Assembly: GCA_000181795.3 (NCBI GenBank)
Contig: CM012955.1
Span: forward strand, 1,828,861-1,892,860
Direction of reading: 5' to 3'
Source: Trichinella spiralis
Taxonomy: Eukaryota > Nematoda > Enoplea > Trichinellida > Trichinellidae
DNA length: 64,000 nt
This document shows positions 52,501 through 58,731 of the stretch, one piece after another. The notes beneath the pieces were generated by a model. That model was not told where the DNA came from. It saw only the letters and a list, made by a program, of their open reading frames with translations, and did no database searches. The translations under genes were made by a program, and so were the position numbers. Position 1 is the stretch's first letter; the number at the start of each line of letters is the position of its first letter.

Positions 52501-53402
52501 TTTAAAACAACTAAAAACTAACCACTACTGCTAATTGTGATAATTACCTACACTGTTAAAAATTTTGATTTAAAAAATGTACAAAAGTGTTAATTAATTA
52601 ATTAATTAAAAAAATTACAATTATCTATATTAGGTATCATATAACTATCATAATACTTAATAACTGACACAATTATATACATCTTTTAATTAATGTTTGC
52701 ATATTGAGCATAAATGAAAAATAAAAATACCTTTATTAGCAGTATTTGATTGATAAGATAATCAAATTACAAAACAAATTTAAAGTATAAAATTATTGCA
52801 AAAAACCAAATTTAAAAATTACTATACTAAACAAAAAATTACGTAGATAATATAATAAAAATATAATTAAAAAGTATTATTATAAAAAAAACAATTAAAT
52901 ATTAATTGAAAAAACATTAGTTATATATGCTGAAAAGAAAAAAAAATAAAAACATTTGTACAGTAGACATGTGACTTGATAATCTGTTCCTGAGTATATT
53001 TAACTAAGTGATATTGTAATTAAAACCACCCACGCAAAAACAACAACCAATGAAAAATTAGATTGCCGTAGGCCAAATCTGACCACTCAGCACGCGCGTA
53101 GTGAAGAAATGTTACTCGAAAGAAAAAACGATACATGTAAAACAAGCGTAACCTTTGAAACGTAACGATTGAAAATGAAATTTCACAATCATTAGTAATT
53201 AAATTTGAGCCTAATTAATACTTTGGAATTAACTGAGTTTTGTAAATTTGAAAATCCTACCTTTTGCAATCGCCAAGACGGACAGCATTGATTCTTCTTC
53301 AGTAGACCCAGATTCGTTGCTAATCATCTCTGCCGTTATTTCTTCTGAATCATCGACATCGTTGGCTTGCATATTTTTATTTGCTGACAATGATGTAGAC
53401 AT
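16765..53402 (-). CDS. vab-10: spectraplakin (VAB-10 / MACF1 / dystonin / Shot family), whole locus
   Basis: One minus-strand gene over 36.6 kb. I placed 47 exons, and every junction keeps the frame. Exons 1-21 encode the shared N-terminus (1325 residues: CH1, CH2, plakin domain with SH3). Exon 22 (36554-29574) ends the plectin-like A form at about 3651 residues. Skipping it and using exons 23-47 ends the MACF-like B form at about 4429 residues. All three junction ends involved (exon 21 end, exon 22 start, exon 23 start) are phase 0, so both splices work. This is the same plan as C. elegans vab-10, where VAB-10A anchors epidermal fibrous organelles to intermediate filaments and VAB-10B links actin with microtubules. 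The locus makes up over half of the window. The start ATG directly abuts a TTTTTTCCAG acceptor, which suggests trans-splicing or an upstream non-coding exon. An alternative first exon is listed separately. Confidence 0.97.
17786..28121 (-). CDS. vab-10: vab-10 B-form spectrin-repeat rod and EF-hands (exons 23-43)
   Basis: Exons: 28121-27972, 27899-27715, 27652-27511, 27454-27009, 26908-26698, 26609-26450, 26385-26055, 25943-25781, 25699-24695, 24622-24461, 24369-24199, 24140-24028, 23966-23774, 23714-23385, 23274-22963, 22811-22605, 22508-22269, 22172-21972, 21900-21013, 20925-20164, 20089-17786. Together they encode about 2890 residues, mostly three-helix spectrin repeats of about 105-115 residues recognisable by the W near the middle of helix A (e.g. 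[24 protein letters not shown]). I estimate 20 or more repeats. Exon 26 (27454-27009) contains a Ser/Asp/Glu-rich unstructured linker of about 60 residues. The last exon carries two EF-hands: [13 protein letters not shown] (18041-18080), with Gln in place of the usual Glu at loop position 12, and [13 protein letters not shown] (about 17930-17975), which looks canonical. Exon 43 is much more GC-rich than the others. Confidence 0.95.
28338..28343 (-). promoter_or_regulatory. candidate poly(A) signal of the vab-10 A-type transcripts
   Basis: AATAAA on the minus strand between the A-form stop and the first B-specific exon. Confidence 0.35.
28994..29260. repeat. compound triplet repeat: (CAG/CTG)n, (GAA/TTC)n, (GGA/TCC)n
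   Basis: The plus strand reads AGT/AGC triplets (about 29000-29135), then AAG/AGA triplets (about 29149-29190), then GGA/AGA mixtures to 29260. In the vab-10 A transcript this appears as interrupted CUG and UUC triplets in the 3' UTR. Confidence 0.9.
29574..36554 (-). CDS. vab-10: vab-10 A-form terminal exon: charged helix plus plakin repeats (exon 22)
   Basis: A single 6981-nt exon, entered through the acceptor CTGCTTGCAG at 36555 in phase 0 and closed by TGA at 29576-29574, encodes 2326 residues. The first about 288 residues (36554-35690) are an almost pure Arg/Glu/Ala helix of [12 protein letters not shown] units. The remaining about 2000 residues are back-to-back plakin/plectin repeats of about 38 residues, each with the pattern L-EA---G-ID--TG (e.g. 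[32 protein letters not shown]). Plakin repeats bind intermediate filaments, so this form is the junctional/hemidesmosome-type linker. A Gly/Ala/Ser/Thr low-complexity insert (about 30340-30080) interrupts the last repeats. The protein ends in a short Arg/Gly tail (SGTL). C. elegans VAB-10A has the same plan. Confidence 0.95.
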   Translation of the reverse strand, partial: EEERQKRAQDEAARRAEEEARRRAEEEAERLRRLKEEEERRRRAAEEEAERLRRLREQEEARRAAEEARRRAEEEARRLAEAEARRRAEEEARRRADEEARRRAEEEARRRAEEEARRRAEEEARRRAEAEARRRAEEEARRRAEEEARRRAEEEEARRKAQEAALRRAAEEAERLRLQRAREDELRRAEEEARRRAKQAEEEAAARLRAEEEARRRAEEEARRRAEAEAAQRRADAEARRRADEEARRRADEEARRRADEEARRRAEEEARRRAEEEARRRAEEEARRRQLPKLDIKTGRQFGEAMEWGEAGELEETGDLAGVVKVSEHEDDMIMYAEETEIRTKFFELEAVKHLQTGEILTFVEAARQGVLDLKSGEFFDVTSGSRMSLEEAVRRGFVSQSLTECLNSEYGIHDPETRESITLMEAIRRGIYDPELRQLKNPRTGELLSLFDASTLGVITMDNVHRLIKMGILKLPPLHLQQAIEQAVIDLQTGTFIGRFSRETLPLTEALRNGYVTLSPTTQPGIGIALTECIEQRFIDANTGVFDDRVTGEKISLRDAVSKKTGLVNLHYREVVNTAERRRVTVEDALFRNVLNTRLGNYTDTQHRQTISLSEAYERELIQQPLTLFDVNARGLIDSTGRFVDAGTKRRMVLLEAIADGLLEPDVPHIVDSDEGDVVSIAVALERGLLTPTGEYVQHDPLRTISIQEAVNKSLIVSPLRYSFFDIKGIKDTKANRTLSFNEALDAGVIVLSSRRLVDTATNDSYMLDEIPQDCSIVDSAVLSVLNRPSGLIKKDHHHQSSRSTSATATAELTVLEAVARGVIDSKKAVLLNSRQQHFSPRQAYESGLISLRGALLMSALFNVHPGLVMPSGGASGKSSRSSARKRTPRRARDFAAQPGLKMTLAEALHQGLVDPLKQTVVEDGREMTLQQAVDFGFIDTSTQWIVPDQGNKGPTIQESQSEEVTETSQVLAPKDTTDKHVEETVTTVKRQRITETTAVGGGAGSGVSAYRAITSRGQGGRLVVPVEGMHIYDAQRKGLLDLNTGMLTVPDVDRKLTFEEAIDLGIVNSGHLQVRGGRRGALNAAEAIEQGLLDPTGFHVDPLTKERRSLQAAIDADLVLVEPESLPDTRQSTKVIQFGLGASRGGAVLSFNPTGTSTREESELGWSFNSTTGEVVDEQTGERFSLDEALRRGKVAEEDFRVVDALTERELTFSDAEKWGVIESTSKMYVNKRDARVCSLQEAAKQGLLFYVLGMPQYARDTVETRVRRQSRRVVSNKESALAGPAAFVDYSLQKVIDLGWYDSTSGLFTHPDTKKQMSLRQAIIRGLFNPYECSIRHPATGERMALLDAIQVGLIDADRGLVVDSRSGRTYDLRQACQEGIICSGVVPQSLEAAIACGRLDLSAGTVSFPDGRTALSLHDAVASGVIDPASIRVLDPASGREMSFAEAVAERVVNLSRGLVLNKSTGEASSLIQAIRSGTLKPVASADTRRYSSSAAGSQEQQLLATSGTFFGSLTTAGGDVAKTSVAAAAAAGREEMVDIGGKQVMVKVIRDEQGVEKGEYVDPETKMKFTIQLHGDPYTTRAQTSVKSTAQVQSVELSPFVELVGIDKVLDKRTGRVMTLAEAQRAGLASVDRKGKQLTKSYAVFRSDLAHALAKGVVDPTTGERLSLEDAIKSRLIDIGNLVLWHPDSSSMDLAQAANVGLIDVTLAEVLPKGVCHPVSGERISTKRAIELKIINARTGEVCNPYSNERLTWLSIVKPVYASLVMEGVYDPRKGYAVPLSRALIEGLIDARARTYCNPITGEVLSLEEASGHGLVDEGTYKLILQPLIRDYRRTAAGEEMLCLLDAVRVGLVDPHARTVVVDRGATVPIANAVREGKFPRELGRLMRRVDKWTFAEALGQGLIDVAANQFTDPDSGQKLTIAAALQQGYIDTGSVEALEGADERNLSNVLESDEFDEHSGRIRDRRTGLYLTFKQAIERGIIDGDSLIYDVTAGRALTLNEALLKGRIDNSGKFVDSKTAARVSLKDAARVGLLALIASPMLAGQAAAEAIKRREAEGYRFAVEPVSSGGGGGAGGAGAGAGAAAASSSGPNAAADLASSSEYHRTLRQTTTTTTTTPISLSSTLAGKTDVTSDADITTAAAAAAAAAAAGCASPSSRLSSAQLQQGEQMKTKEDASLLQSRFFDELRRQNLKPSEWEVFNPATSQSQTLEDAVESGLLDLVSGELIDPNSGQHYSIPKAVHLRWLSPAAGNAMMASLNKIIEQRTGERPDISTAATPGLLVYTREVSWRGQPSELRASDGDLPITGVRRLHYDDSGTL
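35690..36554 (-). repeat. vab-10: tandem EEARRRA-coding repeat (Arg/Glu/Ala helix)
   Basis: About 865 nt made of imperfect 21-24-nt units encoding seven- or eight-residue blocks such as EEEARRRA, with variants DEARRRA, AEARRRA and EEAERLRR near the 5' end. The reading frame is open throughout and joins the plakin repeats directly. Confidence 0.9.
36555..37912 (-). other. vab-10: vab-10 intron 21 (common to A and B forms)
   Basis: Large intron before the A-specific exon. It holds a C/T-rich tract on the plus strand at about 36718-36830 and (AGT)n at about 37138-37170. A (TCA)n-(AAC)n compound microsatellite lies at about 37481-37526. No coding exon was seen. Confidence 0.7.
37481..37526. repeat. 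(TCA)n-(AAC)n compound microsatellite
   Basis: About seven TCA units run straight into about eight AAC units within vab-10 intron 21. Confidence 0.85.
37913..42062 (-). CDS. vab-10: vab-10 plakin domain with SH3 (exons 9-21)
   Basis: Exons: 42062-41952, 41879-41784, 41680-41319, 41251-41083, 41009-40881, 40775-40698, 40603-39368, 39306-39146, 39067-38929, 38801-38611, 38530-38368, 38289-38206, 38125-37913. They encode residues 282-1325. The segment consists of the spectrin repeats of the plakin domain. An atypical SH3 (residues about 799-852: [20 protein letters not shown], then WRVQ and [12 protein letters not shown]) is embedded as in plectin, MACF and BPAG1. It is a scaffold between the actin-binding head and the tails and docks junctional partners. 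The intron at 39307-39367 needs a GC donor (AAG|GCACGT). The nearest GT would lead into a stop, so this is a second GC-AG intron in the window. Confidence 0.95.
42137..53402 (-). CDS. vab-10: vab-10 N-terminus: acidic leader and CH1-CH2 actin-binding domain (exons 1-8)
   Basis: Exons: 53402-53261, 51199-51138, 47112-47023, 46965-46888, 46827-46735, 43079-42910, 42413-42295, 42225-42137, encoding residues 1-281. The first 47 residues are an acidic leader ([20 protein letters not shown]). CH1 runs from [20 protein letters not shown] through [20 protein letters not shown] to [16 protein letters not shown]2 runs from [20 protein letters not shown] through [20 protein letters not shown] to [19 protein letters not shown]. 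The tandem matches the plakin/spectrin actin-binding domain. The introns here are large (2, 4 and 3.7 kb), and the last, between CH1 and CH2, contains the alternative first exon. Confidence 0.95.
43080..43988 (-). other. vab-10: vab-10 CH1-CH2 intron, 3' part
   Basis: Intron sequence between the alternative first exon and the CH2 exon. I see no further coding sequence; the reading frames here lack coding character. Confidence 0.6.
43989..45029 (-). CDS. vab-10: vab-10 alternative first exon with transmembrane segment
   Basis: A 1041-nt open frame in the intron between CH1 and CH2 exons. It ends exactly at a good donor (GTGAAA|GTAAAC) in phase 0, the phase needed to join the CH2 exon at 43079. 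The resulting protein of 347 extra residues would lack CH1. It has a hydrophobic stretch at about 33-46 and Ser/Gly homopolymer runs. A strong membrane segment at about 178-206 ([20 protein letters not shown]) is followed at once by a basic cluster [13 protein letters not shown], so the rest would face the cytoplasm. His- and Gly-runs come next, and a basic [14 protein letters not shown] segment runs up to the junction. Starts at codon 1, 16 or 25 all keep the membrane segment. Mammalian dystonin and Drosophila Shot also use alternative starts giving membrane-anchored or CH2-only forms. I infer the same here; no transcript evidence is visible. Confidence 0.65.
45030..46734 (-). other. vab-10: vab-10 CH1-CH2 intron, 5' part; possible internal promoter
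   Basis: 1.7 kb upstream of the alternative first exon. It would contain that exon's promoter if the model is right. A (CA)n tract at about 45502-45523 and AAT-type triplets at about 45569-45590 and 45952-45972 are present. No coding exon was found. Confidence 0.5.
45502..45523. repeat. (CA)n microsatellite
   Basis: About eleven CA units, about 475 nt upstream of the alternative first exon of vab-10. Confidence 0.85.
47113..51137 (-). other. vab-10: vab-10 intron 2
   Basis: 4-kb AT-rich intron between the two CH1 exons. It holds a long (GA)n tract at 49485-49538 and (ATT)n at about 47400-47420. No exon with coding character was recognised. Candidate frames near 48.7-48.9 kb lack a donor. 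Confidence 0.6.
49485..49538. repeat. (GA)n microsatellite
   Basis: 27 uninterrupted GA units, the longest pure dinucleotide tract in the window. It reads (TC)n in the vab-10 pre-mRNA. Confidence 0.95.
51200..53260 (-). other. vab-10: vab-10 intron 1
   Basis: 2-kb, extremely AT-rich intron. I found no coding sequence or ordered repeat apart from a short TTAA run near 52590. Confidence 0.6.
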
Positions 53403-53482
53403 CTGGAAAAAACTGTAACATATAAGTGAAAATAAAAATAAGATGACGCGTTGCCACGCCCGCGGTGTGTCATGTCGACAAG
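53371..53482. repeat. vab-10 start-region block, copy A
   Basis: This segment covers the first codons, the splice acceptor and about 75 nt upstream of the vab-10 start. A diverged copy lies at 56736-56857, same orientation. Shared words include GATGACGCGTT and GCGGTGT. By eye the two agree at roughly four positions in five. Confidence 0.75.
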
Positions 53483-54240
53483 ACGATTTCGACGGAAGTG
53501 GGTTCGTAAAATGTCAGCCCCAGATTTGGTGGAGAAGAAACGATACGTGCGGCTCGAAGCGGACGCTACTGGCGATGCAAACGCGCGAAGCGCGTCCAAC
53601 CGGAAAACAAGCTACAAAGCGAAATACGGGCAGCGTGAATAAGCCGAACACACTGCACGCAGCGTGGCACGTATTTCACCGGCAGACTGTTTACCCACAG
53701 GCGGGCGCGCATAGACATACACATACACACACACACCCACACACATACGCGCGCGTACGGGCCTACGGGCGGTCGGGCGAACACACACACGACACAACCA
53801 TGACAACGGCTGCGGCCCCCAATATTCGTATGCTGCCATACACAAACCGCAGACATTACTATGGAACATACGGGTCACGACCTTGCACCATAGACGACTA
53901 CCTAAAACAAAAAAAAAAAACAACTAATAAACAACTAAGCAAAACCGTTCGTCATTTCCGCTTCTTTCCGAACTTGGCCACAATCGACAACCACTACTCG
54001 CGTTTAAGTCGAAAAAATAAAAATATTTTTTTAATAATTAAAAATTTAATAAAGAAAAAAAACATAAATCAGTTTTTATTACCGTCGGTCGAAGCTGGCG
54101 ACGAGGGCGCGACCGAACGAAGCGTCGAACGAAAGTGCCACCGCGCGCGACGAGCACAAACAACCAGAGTGAACGGCGCACCCGATGGACACAGCCAGGT
54201 TGGTCACTAACTGCACTCAAGTACCTACTGTAACATTTGG
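53403..54240 (-). promoter_or_regulatory. vab-10: GC-rich, CpG-bearing region 5' of vab-10, probable promoter
   Basis: In contrast to the surrounding DNA this stretch is rich in GC and in CpG (clusters at about 53443-53600, 53700-53815 and 54080-54200) and contains a (CA)n tract at about 53724-53748. It lies immediately upstream of the first coding exon. A 255-codon frame on the plus strand crosses it but shows no domain or typical composition, so I read it as promoter or 5'-UTR DNA. A transcription start cannot be placed. Confidence 0.45.
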
Positions 54241-56735
54241 GGAACATTTGCATAATGCCTGTTGAAAAAAACAAATGAGCAACCAAAAAAAACAACTGCC
54301 TTCAAATTACACTCACAAATAGTACCTGTTTACTTTTCGAAATCGACCCGAGAAAAATGAACACTCCTTCTACGTCAAATTAACATACATCGGTGAAAAA
54401 TATGACAACGCGACATTATACTGTCGGTGCAAAAAATATATATATATTGGATTTAGTCTGAAAAATTTAATTGAAAATAATTTTTCTATCCAAACAACAC
54501 TACAAAAGTGAAGGACGTTCATCTCGTCAGCCGGGACAATTTTCAACAAATAATGTAGTGGTTAATTTTGGCTTCAAAAATAATTTCCGCTCGTAAATTG
54601 TGAAAATTTTGAAATTTGAATGCAAATTTTCCACTAAACATTCGTCGAACTTCGACAAAGTACAGTACAGGCGAATTTTGAATTTGACCTTGAAATGGGG
54701 AAAATGAAACATTGGCACGTCGAAAATAACTTAATTTCACGATTACATGCCACAGTGTACGGTAATTCGGAAAATATTTTTTTATGCAAATTTCAAGCCC
54801 AATTATGAATCATATTTTGGGGAAAAATAAGAAAAAAAATTATAAACACATAATTGATTGAGAAGGAACCAGTTTTGATAATTTCAACTCGTAACCTGCG
54901 GAAACAACAACCAACAAATTTACTTGTACATCAAAAATTTTGAAAAAAATACTTATTAAATAATATTATTGAAAAAAAATATAAATATTTATTTTTTGAT
55001 TTATTTTTTCAAATATTTTTTTGAGAATTAATCCATGCCAGAGATGAGCATCGTTCGGATCGGTGCGACACGTTCAACTGCAGCCAATCTACCTACCATA
55101 TTCGCACTGCTTATCTATGTTTTTCATATGAAAATTTTTTTAATAATATTTTTAATCAATTACTTTTTCTCAAATTAAAACTGACACCACAATATTGACG
55201 TTGATTACCGCAAGCAGTGTTCAACTAGTCGAAAAGGTACACGAATAATAACCAATGTATCATGTATATATATACACTGGAGAAGTTGAAAATTTTTTTA
55301 ATAATTACTTCATTCATTGAACTGTTTGAAATTTTATTACTAATATATTTTACCGGTCTAACATACTGTAGAGCAACGTGAAAAACGTTTCGTTCAAAAA
55401 CCACTTCCCGATTGTTGCTTGACAAAGCTGTCCCGAGCGTTCATCCAAAAATAACTACATCACTTGGAATTATTAATTATTATTTTTTGAACTTTTTGTT
55501 AAAATATAAGAATCCAACTTTTTATTGATTCCATCCATTCAAGTTTGCATTTCTTTTTTTTAAATAATACACGAATGAACAATGTTTTGCACAGATAAAG
55601 TTCGATTTTTTTCATCATTTTCTTGAAAATGATCTTCTGCTGTCGTGCTTAGTATAGAAGTGTCGTGCTTAGTATAGAAGATAAAATTTCAAACGCTAAT
55701 AAGTTCATTGAATAATTTTCATTGCAGTATTCAATGCAACGATAAATTTAACGGTAGTTTTTCTGTTTGATAGATCAACGTTAAAGTATCTGGCAAAATA
55801 TTTTTCATGGAAATTATTGAAAACTGACAAACTCATACATACATTTTTTTTCTCTTATCTATTAAATATATTCACGTGTGTTTTTTCCACTATTCATTAC
55901 ACATCATGATATTTTATGCTTGTATACTTGTTTTAATATTTAGCGAACTTTTATTTTCACTTATTATTAAAAGGCGGTTAATCTTGCAGAAACAGTTCTG
56001 TTTCTTCAAATTTTGTGGAGAATGAAAAAATTACAAAAATAATGTGGAAAATTTGCGTAAGAATATGAAAAAAATTGAATATCGAGGTTAAGGATTGCAA
56101 CGTTCCAATTAAAACATACCATTGGATAAAGCAAGAAAGCTGATGCATGTAAGTGTTGGAATAATTTTTTTTTCTTTTATATAATTTTACCGTTGATACG
56201 CTCAATTTAACTAAATACATTTGTAATTTGATGCCGAATGTGTGTTCATTGAAATTAATTTGCATATTTATGTTGAACTAAATGATAAGCAAAAGCTCGA
56301 AATTAAAAGTTGGATTTCAAGCAACGGTTGAAATAGTCGGTCTTGATTGTCCGAAGCGACACAGCATTTGAAATCTGATTCTGCTGAAGGAATATGATAG
56401 GTTGTCCGTAGGCTGTCAACGGCAAGGCCCTCCACCTTTTTCCAGTTGGCGGCGTCCATGTATCATGATGGACACTTTTCCTATACTATAAGGACCAGAA
56501 ACGTCAAACACCAGAGATAAAAGGAAGCGATCTGTGAAGCAATTTGGTCAGAGTGTTCGGTGTCATCATGCGCTGCTTTGCTGACGTGTTGGCTATATTT
56601 ATAACTGCGCTAATATTATAATTCAATAAGTAATTGTATCCTATGTTACATGCTTAAGAATCACTCGGTGGGAATTCAGCTGCAAGATATGGTCTAACTG
56701 TTGCATATATAAAAATTTGTTTTGTAACTTCAAAT
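54241..56735. other. intergenic, no gene seen
   Basis: AT-rich DNA upstream of vab-10. It contains a perfect 20-bp tandem duplication (55641-55680). A GC-richer patch lies at 56250-56600, where short frames on both strands look like decayed coding sequence. Confidence 0.5.
55641..55680. repeat. perfect 20-bp tandem duplication
   Basis: The unit TGTCGTGCTTAGTATAGAAG occurs twice in a row with no mismatch. Confidence 0.97.
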
Positions 56736-56857
56736 TGCAACATTTTTTCTTTCATTGACAATGATCTGGACATGTGGCAAAAATTGTAACATATATATGG
56801 AAAGGAAAAATAATAAGATGACGCGTTACCACGCCTGCGGTGTTTATTTAAATAAGA
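56736..56857. repeat. vab-10 start-region block, copy B
   Basis: A diverged direct repeat of the block around the vab-10 first exon. An ATG at the matching place (56773-56771, minus) is followed by MSRSLS against MSTSLS in vab-10. The acceptor's final G is a C here, so this copy cannot be spliced the same way. Confidence 0.7.
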
Positions 56858-57560
56858 GAACTTGTAATACAGTACACCTTTTTAAAGTAATTGTTGAATT
56901 AAGAAATTTGCTCGAGAATTTTTTTCATTTTTTATTAACAATTTTCTTAAAACTGCTGCTGTTTTACTTTTTACATATTTTGTATATTGTTTCATATGTA
57001 ATTTCGGTTTTGTCAGTGATTTTTTTTACCTTACTTTGTTTGTAGATTTTTGGCCGAGTCATTTTCATTTATTTATAAATGATGCATGGCTATGTAAAAA
57101 TTGTTTCACTTATCAACGCCATAAATCTCTGATTACCTGTCAGTAATTTCGGTTGATAAAAATAGTTGAAACTAATTTCTGATGAAAACTTCAATGCAAC
57201 ATTTTCATAAGCATATTTCTCATCCGGTCTTTTTGTTAATAATCTGCATACGGTAATACGTAAATCTCGAGGAAAACATTTCCAATTTCTGCATTATTGA
57301 TAATTAAGGTTTATTCGTTTGGTGCTTTTCAACTGCACAGTAAAATGTTGACGTAGTTTTCTTCTTCTCTCAAGATATAAACAGTAAGATTATTGATAAA
57401 ATGCCTTATTTCTGACAATATTTTTTCTTAGTCGCGCATTCAACTTATTCCAATGTGCATTGTTTTTTCTTCAAACTTCATCCTATTAAAAATACTATGA
57501 ACTGTTCCAATTGCCTTAAAATTACTTTTATAATTGTGAATTTTTTTTTGTATTGCAACT
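56858..57560. other. intergenic, no gene seen
   Basis: AT-rich DNA between copy B and the end of the collagen gene. Nothing with coding character was found. Confidence 0.55.
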
Positions 57561-57566
57561 TTTATT
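57561..57566 (-). promoter_or_regulatory. poly(A) signal of the collagen gene
   Basis: AATAAA on the minus strand 181 nt past the collagen stop codon. Confidence 0.6.
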
Positions 57567-57746
57567 GTACAAGCTGAGATTGTGAAAACTCGTATTGACG
57601 TAACTTAATATTTTTTCCTTTTTTTAATCCAAGTAAAGAATAATTTCACATGCGAATGCTGAAAATTTTACTTCAACTTTTAGTATTGGAAAATTTAGTT
57701 GCTCAATGAAACATTTTCTAAATAAATATTTGATGGTTGAAATTGT

Positions 57747-58731
57747 TTAATGTTTCCGAGCTTTTCGAACGTTGCGTTGTGGGCACGCGCAGTATTGGGC
57801 ATCTTTGCCTGGACCTCCTGGTGGTCCCGGAGGTCCACTAACGCCCGGCAGTCCAGCCTCACCAATCGGCCCAGGAGGTCCTTGTGGACCGGCTTCTCCG
57901 GAAACTCCATTTTTACCAGGTGCTCCTGGTATTCCAGGTGGACCTTCCAAACCTCGCACTCCTGGTGGACCCTGTGGACCTTTTTCACCTTTGCTTCCCA
58001 AAATTCCATCTTTACCAACATCACCTGGTTCTCCTGGTTCACCAACCAGACCCCCTTCTCCAGGTGGTCCTTGCGGCCCTTGTGGTCCAGTGAGACCTTC
58101 TTTTCCATCGGGACCCATATTTCCTTGTGGTCCTTTCGGCCCCTGCAATTGTGATATGATAAATTAACACCGCTTTAAGTTAAAATTGACAAACAAATAT
58201 GTATGAATAAATTACTGGAGGTCCACGAATACCAGCTTGTCCTGGAACACCTTTGTCACCGGGTAAACAAACTCGGCAAGATTCAGGCTCTTTCATTTCT
58301 ATTTCTGGAACGATTCCAGGCAATCCAGGACTACCTCGAGCACCTTGTTTGCCAACATCTCCGTTGCGACCTGGCTCTCCTGGCGGTCCAGGTGGTCCAG
58401 GTGGACATGTATTCTCTTCGTGACACTCGCACAAGCCACTCTCAACTTGACGGGCTTTACGGCTAACTGTAGGCTGAGATATTATACTTAATTCTGAAAG
58501 CGCATCTTCTGAAATTGCCTGAAATGGATATGTGAATTTAAACAAGTGCAACTTTCGCGATTCAACGAAAAAACAACAACATACACGAAAGTTGTCCAAT
58601 TCTGCTTCCATATTTTGTTGCATGATAGAACCTCTCTGAAAGATGATTGGAATGGTAACGAACGTTGCCATGATAGAAATTATGCTCAATGTTATGGCGA
58701 GTGAAGATATAAAGTCAGCGGATGTAGTCAT
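57747..58731 (-). CDS. col: nematode cuticle collagen
   Basis: Three exons (58731-58585, 58518-58216, 58142-57747), all phase 0, give 281 residues, the usual size. The N-terminus is the nematode cuticle-collagen membrane domain ([19 protein letters not shown], then a [12 protein letters not shown] helix). A subtilisin-type cleavage site RKAR follows, so the mature chain starts near residue 75. A short Cys-flanked Gly-X-Y block comes next ([20 protein letters not shown]) and then a break containing [10 protein letters not shown]. The long Gly-X-Y block runs almost to the end, interrupted only briefly. The C-terminus [12 protein letters not shown] carries the typical paired cysteines. The chain is secreted by the epidermis, trimerises and is cross-linked into the cuticle. 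The start was chosen so that the membrane domain begins directly. An upstream in-frame ATG at 58836 adds 35 residues of no family similarity. Confidence 0.97.

Noticed and set aside
53443-54210. 255-codon plus-strand frame upstream of vab-10
   Set aside because: Open because the DNA is GC-rich. The product has a His/Thr run from (CA)n, no domain and a Lys/Asn end typical of AT-rich noise. Better read as promoter DNA.
56268-56459. Minus-strand 63-codon frame starting MDAANWKKVEGLAVD
   Set aside because: Its composition is coding-like, but it is short, has no partner exon and no recognised similarity. Possibly decayed coding DNA.
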